The notes: a model not told the origin generated them from the sequence alone. A DNA stretch of 64,000 nt from JBNJGB01 sp051747385 (GCA_051747385.1 JBNJGB010000012.1:62001-126000), one strand, 5' to 3'. Shown: positions 23,753 to 32,239, counted from the first letter of the stretch. Numbers and translations are program-made.

Positions 23753-24230
23753 GGACCTGCTCCCCGTCGCAGGGGAGTGGTGCGAGCACCCCGAGAACTG
23801 GAAGTGGCTGGACTTCGGCGCCATGGGGCAGGCGCTGACCCCCATGGCCCTGCGGGTCATGGTCCGCCGCCCCGAGCACGAGGTGCGCCTGTTCACGGAC
23901 GACGAGGATCACCCGGCCGGCATCGCGGCCCTGGGCGCCGTGAACTACGACTTCGGGACGGCGGAGCTCTGGTACCTCCTCGGCGACAAGCGCCTGTCGG
24001 GCCAGGGCTACACGACCCGCGCGGTGGGCGCCCTCCTCGACGAGGCCTTCGGGGCCCTGGGGCTCGAGTCCGTCCTGTCGTGGGTCGTCGAGGACAACGC
24101 CGCGTCCGCCCGCATCCTGGAGCGCCACGGCTTCCGCCTCGTCGGCCGACGCCGCCGCTGCCACCGGATCGGGGACCGGATCCACGATCGCCTCTACTTC
24201 GACCTGCTCGCCTCCGAGCACGGGAGCTGA
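23730..24230 (+). CDS. GNAT N-acetyltransferase (RimJ/RimL-like)
   Basis: 166 residues with the GNAT core: ALGAVNYDFGTAELWYLLGDKRLSGQGY (split beta-4 and the acetyl-CoA pyrophosphate loop GQGYTTRAVGALL) and the C-terminal ESVLSWVVEDNAASARILERHGF motif typical of RimJ/RimL-like enzymes. Starts at GTG, overlapping the end of the adenylation gene by 23 bp, so translation is coupled. Within this cassette it probably transfers an acyl group to or from a pathway intermediate, possibly using the carrier-bound acyl group rather than acetyl-CoA; that is inference. The next gene follows 4 bp after the stop. Confidence 0.85.
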   Translation: MKLLPLDEDLLPVAGEWCEHPENWKWLDFGAMGQALTPMALRVMVRRPEHEVRLFTDDEDHPAGIAALGAVNYDFGTAELWYLLGDKRLSGQGYTTRAVGALLDEAFGALGLESVLSWVVEDNAASARILERHGFRLVGRRRRCHRIGDRIHDRLYFDLLASEHGS

Positions 24231-24234
24231 CCCC

Positions 24235-25626
24235 ATGACCACCACGCACCCGACCCTCGAGCGCACCCACCCCATGGTCGAGCGGATCGCCGGCATCTTC
24301 GCCGACCACCTCCACCTGGACGTGTCGGATCCCACGGAGGACCTGCTGGCCACGGGACAGCTCGACTCCCTGACCCTCGTGGAGCTGCTCGTGCGCCTCG
24401 AGGAGACCTTCGACATCCAGGTCCGCATGGAGGATCTGGAGCTGGACCACCTGCGGACCCTGCAGCAGATCGCCGGGTTCGTGGAGCAGCGCCTCCCCGG
24501 CGCGGACGTGGTGCCCATCGTCCGCACGCGCTCGCCGGTCCGGGCGTTCGGTCCGGAGGACGTGGAGGAGGTCGGAGAGCTGCACCGGCGGATCTTCGGC
24601 ATCCGCGTCCGGAGCTCCCGGGCGCGCGAGGCGCACCTGGCCTACTTCCACGAGCTGTTCCTCTCCGACGACCAGGAGGGGCCGCCGTCCCTGGTCTACC
24701 AGGACGACGACGGCCGCATCATCGCGTTCCTGGGCGCGCGGTCCACGCGGATGCGGCTGGGCAACCGCCCGCTGCTCGGCTCCGTCAGCACGCAGTTCGT
24801 CGCGGAGCCCGGTCGCGGGGCCGAGGCGGCCCAGCTCGCGTCCGTCTTCCTGGAGGGTCCCCAGGACCTGTCGTTCATCGACGAGCCCAACGACGAGGCG
24901 CGGCGCCTCTGGGAGGGCATGGGCGGGTTCGCGCCGACCGCCTACGCCCTGCGCTGGGTGATCGCGCTCCGGCCGGCCGGGATGGGGCTCGACCGGGTGA
25001 GGAGTCGACCCGGGCTGCGAGGCGTCGCCGGCCTGGCCGCCCCGCTGGCCCGCGCAGCCGACGCGCTCCTGACCCGCGCCGGGAGGCGATACCTCGAGCA
25101 CACGCCCGACTCGGGCCGGGTGGTGCCCCTGGACGCCGCCACGGTGGTGCGGGAGAGTCCCCGGGTCTTCCCCGACGACGCCCTGTATCCGGCCCCCGCC
25201 GAGCGCACCTTCGAGTTCTGGATGAGGCGCCTGCACGCCCGGACCGATCTGGGCACCGTGCGGGCGGACGCAGTCCTCGACGGGGAGGCCGTCGTGGGGT
25301 GGTACGTGGCCCTCGTCCCGCGGGACGGCGTGGCGGACGTGCTGCAGATCACCGCCCTGACGGGCTCGGAGGGGCTCGTGCTGGATCACGCCCTCCAGGC
25401 CGCGGAGATGGACGGGGCCGTCGCCATGTCCGGCCGCCTGGAGCCACGCTTCCTGGAGACGCTGAACGCCCGCCGCGCGTTCTTCCACGGTCGCGGGCAG
25501 TCGCTCCTCGTCCACACGCGCGAGCTGGAGATCGCCCGGGCGTTCAGGGAGGGACGCGCCGCCCTGTCCCGCCTCGAGGGGGAGCTTCCCCTGCGCTTCG
25601 CGCCGCCCGCACGCCACCCGGCGTAG
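24235..25626 (+). CDS. Acyl/peptidyl carrier protein fused to GNAT-like domain
   Basis: 463 residues. Residues 1-90 form a carrier domain with the phosphopantetheine site GQLDSLTLVELL (Ser45) and the acidic helix typical of PCP/ACP. The remaining ~370 residues look like two GNAT-like folds: about 95-240 (DVEEVGELHRRIFG..., PSLVYQDDDGRIIAFLGARS, FIDEPNDEARRLWEGMGG) and about 290-450 (VVGWYVALVPRDG, LLVHTRELEIARAF). Acyltransferases of this kind could act on the molecule tethered to the same polypeptide. It closes the four-gene cassette, which has no thioesterase or condensation domain, so release chemistry is unknown. I know of no named pathway with exactly this set. A Gly/Cys-poor, Arg-rich end completes the protein. 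Confidence 0.8.
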   Translation: MTTTHPTLERTHPMVERIAGIFADHLHLDVSDPTEDLLATGQLDSLTLVELLVRLEETFDIQVRMEDLELDHLRTLQQIAGFVEQRLPGADVVPIVRTRSPVRAFGPEDVEEVGELHRRIFGIRVRSSRAREAHLAYFHELFLSDDQEGPPSLVYQDDDGRIIAFLGARSTRMRLGNRPLLGSVSTQFVAEPGRGAEAAQLASVFLEGPQDLSFIDEPNDEARRLWEGMGGFAPTAYALRWVIALRPAGMGLDRVRSRPGLRGVAGLAAPLARAADALLTRAGRRYLEHTPDSGRVVPLDAATVVRESPRVFPDDALYPAPAERTFEFWMRRLHARTDLGTVRADAVLDGEAVVGWYVALVPRDGVADVLQITALTGSEGLVLDHALQAAEMDGAVAMSGRLEPRFLETLNARRAFFHGRGQSLLVHTRELEIARAFREGRAALSRLEGELPLRFAPPARHPA

Positions 25627-25662
25627 GGGGCCCTGCGCTTCGGGGGCCTCGCGCGCCGTTGA

Positions 25663-25668
25663 TATACT
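25663..25668 (+). promoter_or_regulatory. Possible -10 box (TATACT) for the DUF1540 gene
   Basis: TATACT within GTTGATATACTCGG is a rare AT-rich patch in this GC-rich region, about 110 bp before the small Cys-rich gene. No convincing -35 hexamer was found at 16-18 bp, so support is weak. Confidence 0.3.
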
Positions 25669-25776
25669 CGGGGCATCTCCGAACAACCCCATGATCCGGT
25701 GTCTCGGGCGCCTCGACGCCCCCGCGTGGGTGCACAGGCTCCGAGGGATCGGACCCGTCCACGGGAGGTGGACCCC

Positions 25777-26070
25777 ATGCAGATCACCAAGCGCATGACC
25801 GAGGTCTCGGGCTGCATCGTGGCGGACTGCACCTACAACCGGCACGGCGGCTGCCACGCCCGGGGCATCACCGTCGGCGACGGCCAGACGCCCAACTGCG
25901 ACACGTTCTTCACGTCGCAGATGCACGCCCGGGAGGGCGGCCAGGCCGGGGTCGGGGCCTGCAAGGTCACGAGCTGTCGGCACAACAACGACTTCGAGTG
26001 CAGCGCCGACGCCGTCAAGATCGGCTTCGAGGGCGATCACGCCCGCTGCCTGACGTACTCGGCGGAGTAG
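25777..26070 (+). CDS. DUF1540 tandem-repeat cysteine-rich protein
   Basis: 97 residues containing two copies of the DUF1540 pattern. Each has paired cysteines, a short loop, CxAxxIxV or similar, then C-T/L: about 10-50 (CIVADCTYNRHGGCHARGI, NCDTFF) and 55-95 (CKVTSCRHNNDFECSADAV, RCLTY). Eight conserved cysteines suggest zinc or another metal held in small knuckles; the function of the family is unknown. An GGGAGGTGGACCCC ribosome site precedes the ATG at 25777. Its last codon is 20 bp from MITE copy 2, so the element lies just downstream and may act as transcription end. Confidence 0.85.
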   Translation: MQITKRMTEVSGCIVADCTYNRHGGCHARGITVGDGQTPNCDTFFTSQMHAREGGQAGVGACKVTSCRHNNDFECSADAVKIGFEGDHARCLTYSAE

Positions 26071-26090
26071 CCCGCGTCGCCGGCTGCCCC

Positions 26091-26251
26091 AGGGCGGTCG
26101 CAAAGTCGGAGAAGCGTGGGCCGCGCGGCGGTACGACGCCCGGCGCCGGAATGCACCCGCTCGGAAACGATGGGTTTCGCGCGTCTGGGAGCAGGCAAGG
26201 GCACGGGCAAGGGCACGGGCAAGGGAGGGCGGTCGACTTTGCGACCGCCCT
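26091..26251 (+). mobile_element. MITE-like non-autonomous element, copy 2 (161 bp)
   Basis: This copy has the best ends: AGGGCGGTCGCAAAGTCG at the left and its exact reverse complement CGACTTTGCGACCGCCCT at the right. It is flanked by a perfect 12-bp direct repeat GCCGGCTGCCCC (26079-26090 and 26252-26263), the expected footprint of transposition. The hexamer array has five units with GGCACG variants. It sits between the DUF1540 and aldo/keto reductase genes, ending 59 bp before the latter's ATG. Confidence 0.9.
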
Positions 26252-26310
26252 GCCGGCTGCCCCTCGGGGAGTGTTCTGGTACAACCGGACCGCTCGAGGA
26301 GGTGGCGACG

Positions 26311-27285
26311 ATGCGGACGATCCGATTCGGCAGGACGGAGGCCCGGGTGCCCGTGGTGAGCATGGGCACCTGGTCCCACGGCGGCCCCAACACGGCGGGG
26401 GAGCGGAGCGTCGGGTGGTCCGGCCACGACGACGACCTGGCGAAGGCCGCCCTCCGCCGGTCCTGGGAGCTGGGGATCACCCACTGGGACACGGCGGACG
26501 TCTACGGGGACGGGCACGCCGAGTCCCTCATCGGCGAGATGTGGTCGGACGTCCCGCGGGCCGACGTCTTCCTCGCCACCAAGACGGGCTACGACCCGGG
26601 GCCGTTCGAGCACCCGTATCACCCCGAGCAGGCCCGCCGGCAGATCGAGGGGAGCCTGCGGCGGCTGCGCGTGGAGACGATCGACGTCTACTACCTGCAC
26701 CACTGCGACTTCGGGCCCGGCGATCGGTACCTGGACGACGCCCTGGCGGTGGTGCACGAGGCGCGTGACGCCGGGAAGATCCGGTTCGTCGGGCTGTCCG
26801 ACTGGGATCCCGTGAAGCTCCGGCGGCTCGCGGAGCGCGTCGATCCGGACGTGGTGCAGCCCCACCGGAACGTGAGCCAGGACCGGTGGGCGTCCAGCGG
26901 CCTGCAGGCGTGGGCGGAGGACCGGGACGCCGGCGTGGCGTTCTTCTCGCCCATCCGCCACGGGCTGCTCCTTGGGAAGTACGACCGTCCCACCGAGTTC
27001 CCGGAGGGCGACTTCCGGGCCAACGACCCGGCGTTCCGGGACGCCGACGCACTCGGGAGGCTGCGGGAGCACCGGGCTCGCCTCGCGGAACGCTTCGCCG
27101 ACCGCCCGGAGCCGGTGCTGGAGGGCCTGCTGGGGGCCCTGCTCGAAGACGCGCCGACGGCCTGCGTGCTCCTGGGCCAGCGCAACCCGCGCCAGGTGGA
27201 GTCCGCCGCCCGGGTCGCCGCCGAGCCCGTGAGCCCCGAGGACGCCGCCTGGGTCCGAGACCTCTACCGGGACATCCCGGGCTGA
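26311..27285 (+). CDS. Aldo/keto reductase
   Basis: 324-residue TIM-barrel NADPH-dependent oxidoreductase. Catalytic tetrad visible: Asp and Tyr in DTADVYGDGHAES (about 59-66), Lys in FLATKTGYDPG (near 91), His in VYYLHHCDF (near 130). The sequence lies nearest the YajO/Gfo-unrelated general AKR families acting on aldehydes or sugars; the substrate is unknown. The ATG at 26311 is preceded by GAGGAGG. It follows MITE copy 2 by 59 bp, so the element contributes its upstream region. It ends just before a weak hairpin (27302-27325). Confidence 0.9.
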   Translation: MRTIRFGRTEARVPVVSMGTWSHGGPNTAGERSVGWSGHDDDLAKAALRRSWELGITHWDTADVYGDGHAESLIGEMWSDVPRADVFLATKTGYDPGPFEHPYHPEQARRQIEGSLRRLRVETIDVYYLHHCDFGPGDRYLDDALAVVHEARDAGKIRFVGLSDWDPVKLRRLAERVDPDVVQPHRNVSQDRWASSGLQAWAEDRDAGVAFFSPIRHGLLLGKYDRPTEFPEGDFRANDPAFRDADALGRLREHRARLAERFADRPEPVLEGLLGALLEDAPTACVLLGQRNPRQVESAARVAAEPVSPEDAAWVRDLYRDIPG

Positions 27286-27301
27286 CCGTTCATCACGAGT
27301 G

Positions 27302-27325
27302 CCGCCAGGACTCCACGTCTGGCGG
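27302..27325 (+). terminator. Weak hairpin after the aldo/keto reductase gene
   Basis: CCGCCAG (27302-27308) and CTGGCGG (27319-27325) form a 7-bp stem with a 10-nt loop, 17 bp after the stop. There is no T-run, so at most a weak or Rho-assisted terminator. Confidence 0.4.
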
Positions 27326-27371
27326 GCTGGAATCCCGCGCAGCGGACATGCCGGCGGGAGCCGCTCCTTCA

Positions 27372-27407
27372 GGCAAGGGCAAGGGCAAGGGCAAGGGCAA
27401 GGGCACG
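27372..27407 (+). repeat. Orphan GGCAAG hexamer array
   Basis: Five GGCAAG units plus one GGCACG, the same hexamer as in the three MITE copies, but no terminal repeats are recognisable on either side. It is possibly a remnant of a degraded copy, or an independent minisatellite. It lies 110 bp before the molybdenum hydroxylase ATG. Confidence 0.85.
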
Positions 27408-27516
27408 ACATTCCCGGGGAAGGCGGGTTTCCTCGGTGAAGGGCGTGCGCAACGAAGCCTGTACTTCCCGCCCGGGGCTGGGGCATGTTGGCCGACCCGT
27501 GGCGAGGCGGAGGACC

Positions 27517-29847
27517 ATGAGCGCGACACCCGCGGTAGGACGCAGCGTCCGCCGCCCCGACGGCCGGGACAAGGTCGTCGGGGCCGCCCTGTACCTGGAC
27601 GACCTGGACGTGGAGGGCCTCTGGCACGGGGCGACGGTGCGGAGCCCGCACCCGGCCGCCCGCATCCGCGGGATCGACACGTCGGCGGTCGACGACGACC
27701 CCGAGGTGGTCGTGGTGACGGCCGCGGACCTGCCCGGCCCGAACGTGGTGAAGCTGATCGCCGACGACTGGCCGGTGCTGGCCGCGGACCGGGTGAACCA
27801 CGTGGGCGAGGCCGTCGCGCTGGTGGCGGCCCCGACCCGCGAGCGGGCGCGCCGCGCGGCCGAGTCCGTGGTGGTGGACTACGAGCCGCTGCCCGCGATC
27901 ACGACCCTCGACGAGGCGCTCGAGGGCGACCCGCGGACCGGCGGGGAGCTGAACGTCCTGGCCCGCTGCGACGTGGACCACGGGGACGTGGAGGCCGCGC
28001 TGGCCGAGGCCGACGTGGTGATCGAGGGCGAGTACGAGACGGGCCACCAGGAGCACATCTACATCGAGCCCCACGGGGCCATCGGGCGCGTCACCGAGGA
28101 CGGCGGCGTCGACGTCGTCGGCTCCCTGCAGTGCCCGTACTACGTGCACAAGGCCCTCGTGCACGTCTTCGGGCTCCCCGATGAGTTGATCCGGGTCCGC
28201 CAGGCCACCACGGGCGGGGGCTTCGGCGGCAAGGAGGACTACCCCGACGTCATCGCGGCCCACGCCGGGCTGCTGGCGCGGGCGGCCGGCCGCCCGGTGA
28301 AGATCGTCTACGACCGCCACGAGGACATCGTCGCGACCACCAAGCGTCACCCCTCGCGGGTCCGCCACCGCACGGGCGTCATGCGCGACGGGACGCTGAT
28401 GGCCATGGACGTGGACGTGCTTCTGGACGGCGGGGCCTACACGACGCTCTCGCCGGTGGTGCTGTCGCGCGCCGTGCTGCACGCCGCCGGGGCCTATCGC
28501 TGCCCCAACGTGCGCATCCGCGGGCGGGCGCTGGCCACGAACACCGCCACGAACGGGGCCTTCCGGGGCTTCGGCGCGCCCCAGGTCATGTTCGCCGTCG
28601 AGCGGCAGATGGACCGCATCGGGCGGCGCCTGGGCCTGGACCCGTTCACCCTCCGGGAGCGCAACGCCTATCGCCTGGGCGACGTGACGCCGACGGGCCA
28701 GGTCCTCGAGGAGAGCGTCAGCGCCCTGGAGTGCCTGCACGCCGCGGCCGAGCGCTCCGGCTTCCTGGAGAAGTGGGAGCGCTACGAGGCGGAGCGAAAG
28801 CAGGCCCGCGACGACGGCGCGCCGCGCAAGGGCGTCGGGCTGTCCCTGTTCTGGCACGGCTCCGGGTTCACCGGGAACGGCGAGCGGCGCATGATGGCGA
28901 AGGCCGCGGTCCGCCTGAACCCGGGCGGTCGGCTGGAGGTGCTGGCCGCGTCCACGGACATCGGCCAGGGCACCGAGTCGGTCTTCCGGCAGGTGGTGGC
29001 CGACGCGGCGGGCGTCCCCCTGGAGCGCGTGTCCATGCACGTCCCGGACACGTCGGAGGTGCCGGACTCGGGCCCGACCGTGGCCAGCCGGACCGTGATG
29101 GTCGTGGGCGAGGTCCTCTCGCGCGCCGCCGCCGGCGTGACGAAGCGCCTGGCCTCCGACCTGGCCGAGCAGCGCGGCCTGTCGCCCGACGACGTGGCCT
29201 GCGAGGACGGGCGCTTCCGCGGTCGAGGCGGGAAGGACCTGGGGTCGTTCGAGGAGGTGGCCGAGGCCTGGCTGGAGGCCCACGGCGACCTGGTGGTCCA
29301 GGAGGAGTTCCTGGTGCGGCCCGACAGCACGTTCGACGAGACCACGTATCGGGGCGACGCCTACTCGTCGTACGGCTGGGGCTGCGACGTGGTGGAGGTC
29401 GAGGTGGACCCGGACACCCTCCGGGTGCGGCCGACGAAGGTCACCATGGCCGCGGACGTGGGCAAGGCCATCCACCCGGTGCTCTGCGCCGGGCAGGTGG
29501 AGGGCGGCACCCTGCAGGCCATCTCCTGGGGCTACCTGGAGGAGATGAAGCTGGACCGCGGCCGCTACCTGAACGATCGGCTCCAGACCTACATCATCCC
29601 GACCCTGGCGGACGCGCCGGACATGGACACCATCCTGGTGGAGAACCCCACCTCCGCGGGCCCCTTCGGCGCGAAGGGCGTCGGCGAGCTTCCCATGGAC
29701 GGCGGCGCTCCGGCCCTGGTCCAGGCGGTCGAGAACGCGAGCGGGGTCGCCCCCGAGCGCATCCCCTGCACGCCCGAGCGGCTCCTGGCGGACATCCGCG
29801 CCGGGAGGGTCGTGGAGGGCGTGCCCACGCTCGCCGGCGACGGCTAG
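27517..29847 (+). CDS. Molybdenum hydroxylase large subunit (xanthine dehydrogenase family)
   Basis: 776 residues, the molybdopterin-binding subunit that hydroxylates aldehydes or N-heterocycles. Motifs: GHQEHIYIEPHGAI near 175, GGGFGGKEDYPDV near 231, GAFRGFGAPQ near 347, DIGQGTESVF near 483, and the catalytic Glu in FGAKGVGELPMDGG near 720. The start at MSATPAVG fits a GGCGGAGGACC ribosome site. The FAD and [2Fe-2S] subunits normally needed for electron transfer are not next to it; both flanking genes are unrelated. It may therefore function with distant partners or be an orphan. Substrate unknown. An 8-bp-stem hairpin follows downstream. Confidence 0.9.
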   Translation: MSATPAVGRSVRRPDGRDKVVGAALYLDDLDVEGLWHGATVRSPHPAARIRGIDTSAVDDDPEVVVVTAADLPGPNVVKLIADDWPVLAADRVNHVGEAVALVAAPTRERARRAAESVVVDYEPLPAITTLDEALEGDPRTGGELNVLARCDVDHGDVEAALAEADVVIEGEYETGHQEHIYIEPHGAIGRVTEDGGVDVVGSLQCPYYVHKALVHVFGLPDELIRVRQATTGGGFGGKEDYPDVIAAHAGLLARAAGRPVKIVYDRHEDIVATTKRHPSRVRHRTGVMRDGTLMAMDVDVLLDGGAYTTLSPVVLSRAVLHAAGAYRCPNVRIRGRALATNTATNGAFRGFGAPQVMFAVERQMDRIGRRLGLDPFTLRERNAYRLGDVTPTGQVLEESVSALECLHAAAERSGFLEKWERYEAERKQARDDGAPRKGVGLSLFWHGSGFTGNGERRMMAKAAVRLNPGGRLEVLAASTDIGQGTESVFRQVVADAAGVPLERVSMHVPDTSEVPDSGPTVASRTVMVVGEVLSRAAAGVTKRLASDLAEQRGLSPDDVACEDGRFRGRGGKDLGSFEEVAEAWLEAHGDLVVQEEFLVRPDSTFDETTYRGDAYSSYGWGCDVVEVEVDPDTLRVRPTKVTMAADVGKAIHPVLCAGQVEGGTLQAISWGYLEEMKLDRGRYLNDRLQTYIIPTLADAPDMDTILVENPTSAGPFGAKGVGELPMDGGAPALVQAVENASGVAPERIPCTPERLLADIRAGRVVEGVPTLAGDG

Positions 29848-29917
29848 AGCACCGAACGACCGTGCTCCCGTTGGGCTACCGGCGATCTCCGGCGCCTCGG
29901 CCTGCCGCGACCGCTGC

Positions 29918-29937
29918 GCCATGCCTTCTGGCATGGC
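29918..29937. terminator. Strong hairpin between convergent genes
   Basis: GCCATGCC, loop TTCT, GGCATGGC: a perfect 8-bp stem with a 4-nt loop, midway between the convergent hydroxylase and FBPase genes. A smaller 6-bp stem (GAGCAC...GTGCTC) lies at 29847-29867. No U-tract on either strand; probable bidirectional transcription end. Confidence 0.45.
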
Positions 29938-30023
29938 TCGGGACCCGGAATCGGCGCTCCGCGCCTGGCCGATCCACTCGGAGATCGCTCGCAGACCCGC
30001 GGTCCGCGGTCCCGTTCGGCGCT

Positions 30024-31028
30024 CTAGTCAAGGTCGGCGCCGTACTTCTCGACGTACTCGCCCACCCGGGCGACCTCCTCGCGGGGGCCGACCACGAAGG
30101 TGGTGCGGTCGTGCAGTCGCTCGGGCTCGATGTCGAGGACGGGCCGCGTGCCGTCCGTGGCCGCGCCGCCCGCGGTCTCGGCGATGAACGCCAGGGGATT
30201 GCACTCGTACAGGAGGCGGAGCTTGCCCCTGGGCGCACGCCGGTCGGCCGGGTAGAGGAAGACGCCGCCGTACAGCAGGTTCCGGTGGAAGTCGGCCACC
30301 AGGGAGCCGATGTGCCGCCCCGAGACCCGCCGCTTCTCCACGTCGTTCCGGGCCTTCACCGACTCCAGGTACGGCCGCACCCAGCGCGGCCAGTACGGCT
30401 CGTTGCCCTCGTTGACCGAGAAGATGCTGGTGCTCTCCGGCATGCGCACGTTCGGGCGCGTCAGGAAGTACTCGCCCACCCCGGGGTCCAGGGTGAAGTA
30501 GTCCACCGTGCTGCCGGTCGTGTAGACCAGCACCGTCGAGGAGCCGTAGAGGATGTAGCCCGCCGCGATCTGCTCGCGCCCGGGCCGCATCACGTCGCTC
30601 CGGACGATCTCCCCCTCCCGGCGGCGCCGGAAGATGTTGAAGATGGTGCCGATGGTCGCGTTGGCGTCGATGTTGCTGGAGCCGTCCAGGGGATCGAACA
30701 GGACCACGTAGTCGCCGCCGTCGCCGACCTCGATGATCTCGTGCTCCTCCTCGGAGGCCATGGCCGCCACGCAGCCGGACCGGCTCAGGATGTCGACGAG
30801 CATGTCCTGGGCGATGCGATCCAGCTTCTGGACCTTCTCCCCCTGGACGTTGGTGTCGCCCGTGCCGCCCCAGACCTCGATGAGGCCGGCGCGGCGGACC
30901 TGCGCCTGGATCAGCTTGCCGGCCACGCCGATCTGCGTGAGCAGGGCCGACAGCTGGCCGGTCGCGTCCGGGTGGTCGTGCTGCTTGTCGAGGATGTGCT
31001 GGGTCAGCGTCTGGAGCCGGGTGCTCAT
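30024..31028 (-). CDS. fbp: Class I fructose-1,6-bisphosphatase
   Basis: 334 residues. Metal-binding signatures are SEEEHEII near 90 and DPLDGSSNID near 112-121, followed by GYILYGSSTVLVYT and EGNEPYW and the LYECNPLAFIAETAGG segment near 275, all diagnostic of class I enzymes. It dephosphorylates fructose-1,6-bisphosphate in gluconeogenesis or sugar-phosphate regeneration. An AGGAGG ribosome site lies 7 bp upstream of the ATG at 31028. The gene begins 35 bp after the class V aminotransferase stop on the same strand; a link through glyoxylate/serine-to-gluconeogenic flux is conceivable but not shown. Confidence 0.96.
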   Translation of the reverse strand: MSTRLQTLTQHILDKQHDHPDATGQLSALLTQIGVAGKLIQAQVRRAGLIEVWGGTGDTNVQGEKVQKLDRIAQDMLVDILSRSGCVAAMASEEEHEIIEVGDGGDYVVLFDPLDGSSNIDANATIGTIFNIFRRRREGEIVRSDVMRPGREQIAAGYILYGSSTVLVYTTGSTVDYFTLDPGVGEYFLTRPNVRMPESTSIFSVNEGNEPYWPRWVRPYLESVKARNDVEKRRVSGRHIGSLVADFHRNLLYGGVFLYPADRRAPRGKLRLLYECNPLAFIAETAGGAATDGTRPVLDIEPERLHDRTTFVVGPREEVARVGEYVEKYGADLD

Positions 31029-31063
31029 GCGACTACCTCCTGCGACCGGGGATGTACCACACG

Positions 31064-32239
31064 TCACGAGGCCTCGTAGACCTCGCGCGCGGCGGCCGGG
31101 CCGTCGGCCTCCGGGGTGAAGCCCTCGCGGCGGAGGCCGTCGGTGAGGGCCTCCAGGCAGAGCGTGACGTTCCGGCGGGTCGCGGCGGTCCCCATCAACC
31201 CGATGCGCCAGGCGCGGCCCTTCAGGTCGCCCAGACCGCCGCCGATCTCCAGGCCGTGCTCCAACAGCGCGCGCTTCCTGATGGCCGCCTCGTCCAGGCC
31301 GTCCGGGACCTCGACCACGGTCAGGGGCGGCAAGCGCTCGCCCTCCGGCACCGGGAGCGTCAGGCCCATGGCCTCCAGGCCGGCCGCCAGCGCGCGGCTG
31401 TGCAGGCGGTGGCGCTCGTAGCGGGCCTCGAGGCCCTCGTCCAGCACGATCCGCAGCGCCTCGTGCAGCGCATAGACCATGTTGATGGGGGCCGTGTGGT
31501 GATAGGCGCGCTCGCCGCCCCAGTAGCGGGTGATGAGGCTCAGGTCCAGGTACCAGCTCTGCACCTTCCGCTCTCGGCTGTGGAGCGCCTCCAGCGCCCG
31601 CTCGCCGAAGCTCACCGGCGACAGGCCCGGCGGGCAGGACAGGCACTTCTGTGTCCCGGAGTACACGGCGTCGATCCCGTGGCGATCCACCTCCACCGTC
31701 ACGCCGCCCAGGGACGTCACGGCATCCACGAGGAGCAGGGCGTCCAGGTCGTCGGCCATCTCCCGGAAGCCCGACAGGTCCTGCAGCACGCCCGTGGAGG
31801 TCTCCGCGTGGACGACGCACGCCAGCTTGTGTCGCCGGCCGCCCGCCGCCTCCCGGAAGTCCTGCACGTCGAAGGCGCGGCCCCAGGGCGCCTCGACCCG
31901 CGTCACCGTCGCCCCGCAGCGCTCCGCCACGTCCGCCATGCGCGTGCCGAACACGCCGTTGACCCCCACGAGGACCCGGTCGCCGGGCTCGATCAGGTTG
32001 ACCATGCAGGCCTCCATCCCGGCCGACCCCGTGCCGGAGATGGGCAGCGTCGTGCGGTGGTCGGTGCCGAACACGGCCCGCAGCATCTCCGCGACCTCGT
32101 CCATGACGGCGAGGAAGCGCGGGTCCAGGTGGCCGATGGTGGGCCGGCCCAGGGCCTCCAGGACGCGGGGCGAGACGTCGGACGGGCCGGGGCCCATCAG
32201 GGTCACCGGCGGAGGCTGCACGGGATCGGGCACCTGCAT
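31064..32239 (-). CDS. Class V aminotransferase, alanine/serine-glyoxylate type
   Basis: 391-residue PLP enzyme. N-terminal TLMGPGPSDVSPRVL, glyoxylate-binding-type segments (SGTGSAGMEA near 68), VVHAETSTGVLQD near 140, the cofactor Asp in LLLVDAVTSLGG near 170 and the PLP lysine in SGTQKCLSCPPG near 196 match alanine:glyoxylate or serine:glyoxylate aminotransferases (fold type I). The start MQVPDPV was preferred because of the AGGAG 7 bp upstream; a longer in-frame start adds only a Pro-rich stretch. It transfers amino groups between alanine or serine and glyoxylate. Located upstream of fbp in a likely two-gene operon. Confidence 0.92.
   Translation of the reverse strand: MQVPDPVQPPPVTLMGPGPSDVSPRVLEALGRPTIGHLDPRFLAVMDEVAEMLRAVFGTDHRTTLPISGTGSAGMEACMVNLIEPGDRVLVGVNGVFGTRMADVAERCGATVTRVEAPWGRAFDVQDFREAAGGRRHKLACVVHAETSTGVLQDLSGFREMADDLDALLLVDAVTSLGGVTVEVDRHGIDAVYSGTQKCLSCPPGLSPVSFGERALEALHSRERKVQSWYLDLSLITRYWGGERAYHHTAPINMVYALHEALRIVLDEGLEARYERHRLHSRALAAGLEAMGLTLPVPEGERLPPLTVVEVPDGLDEAAIRKRALLEHGLEIGGGLGDLKGRAWRIGLMGTAATRRNVTLCLEALTDGLRREGFTPEADGPAAAREVYEAS

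Noticed and set aside
23893..29934. A ~2000-codon open frame on the minus strand across several genes
   Set aside because: High GC content suppresses stop codons; the plus-strand genes in the same interval (adenylation enzyme, GNATs, aldo/keto reductase, molybdenum hydroxylase) have clear family motifs, so this frame is a shadow.
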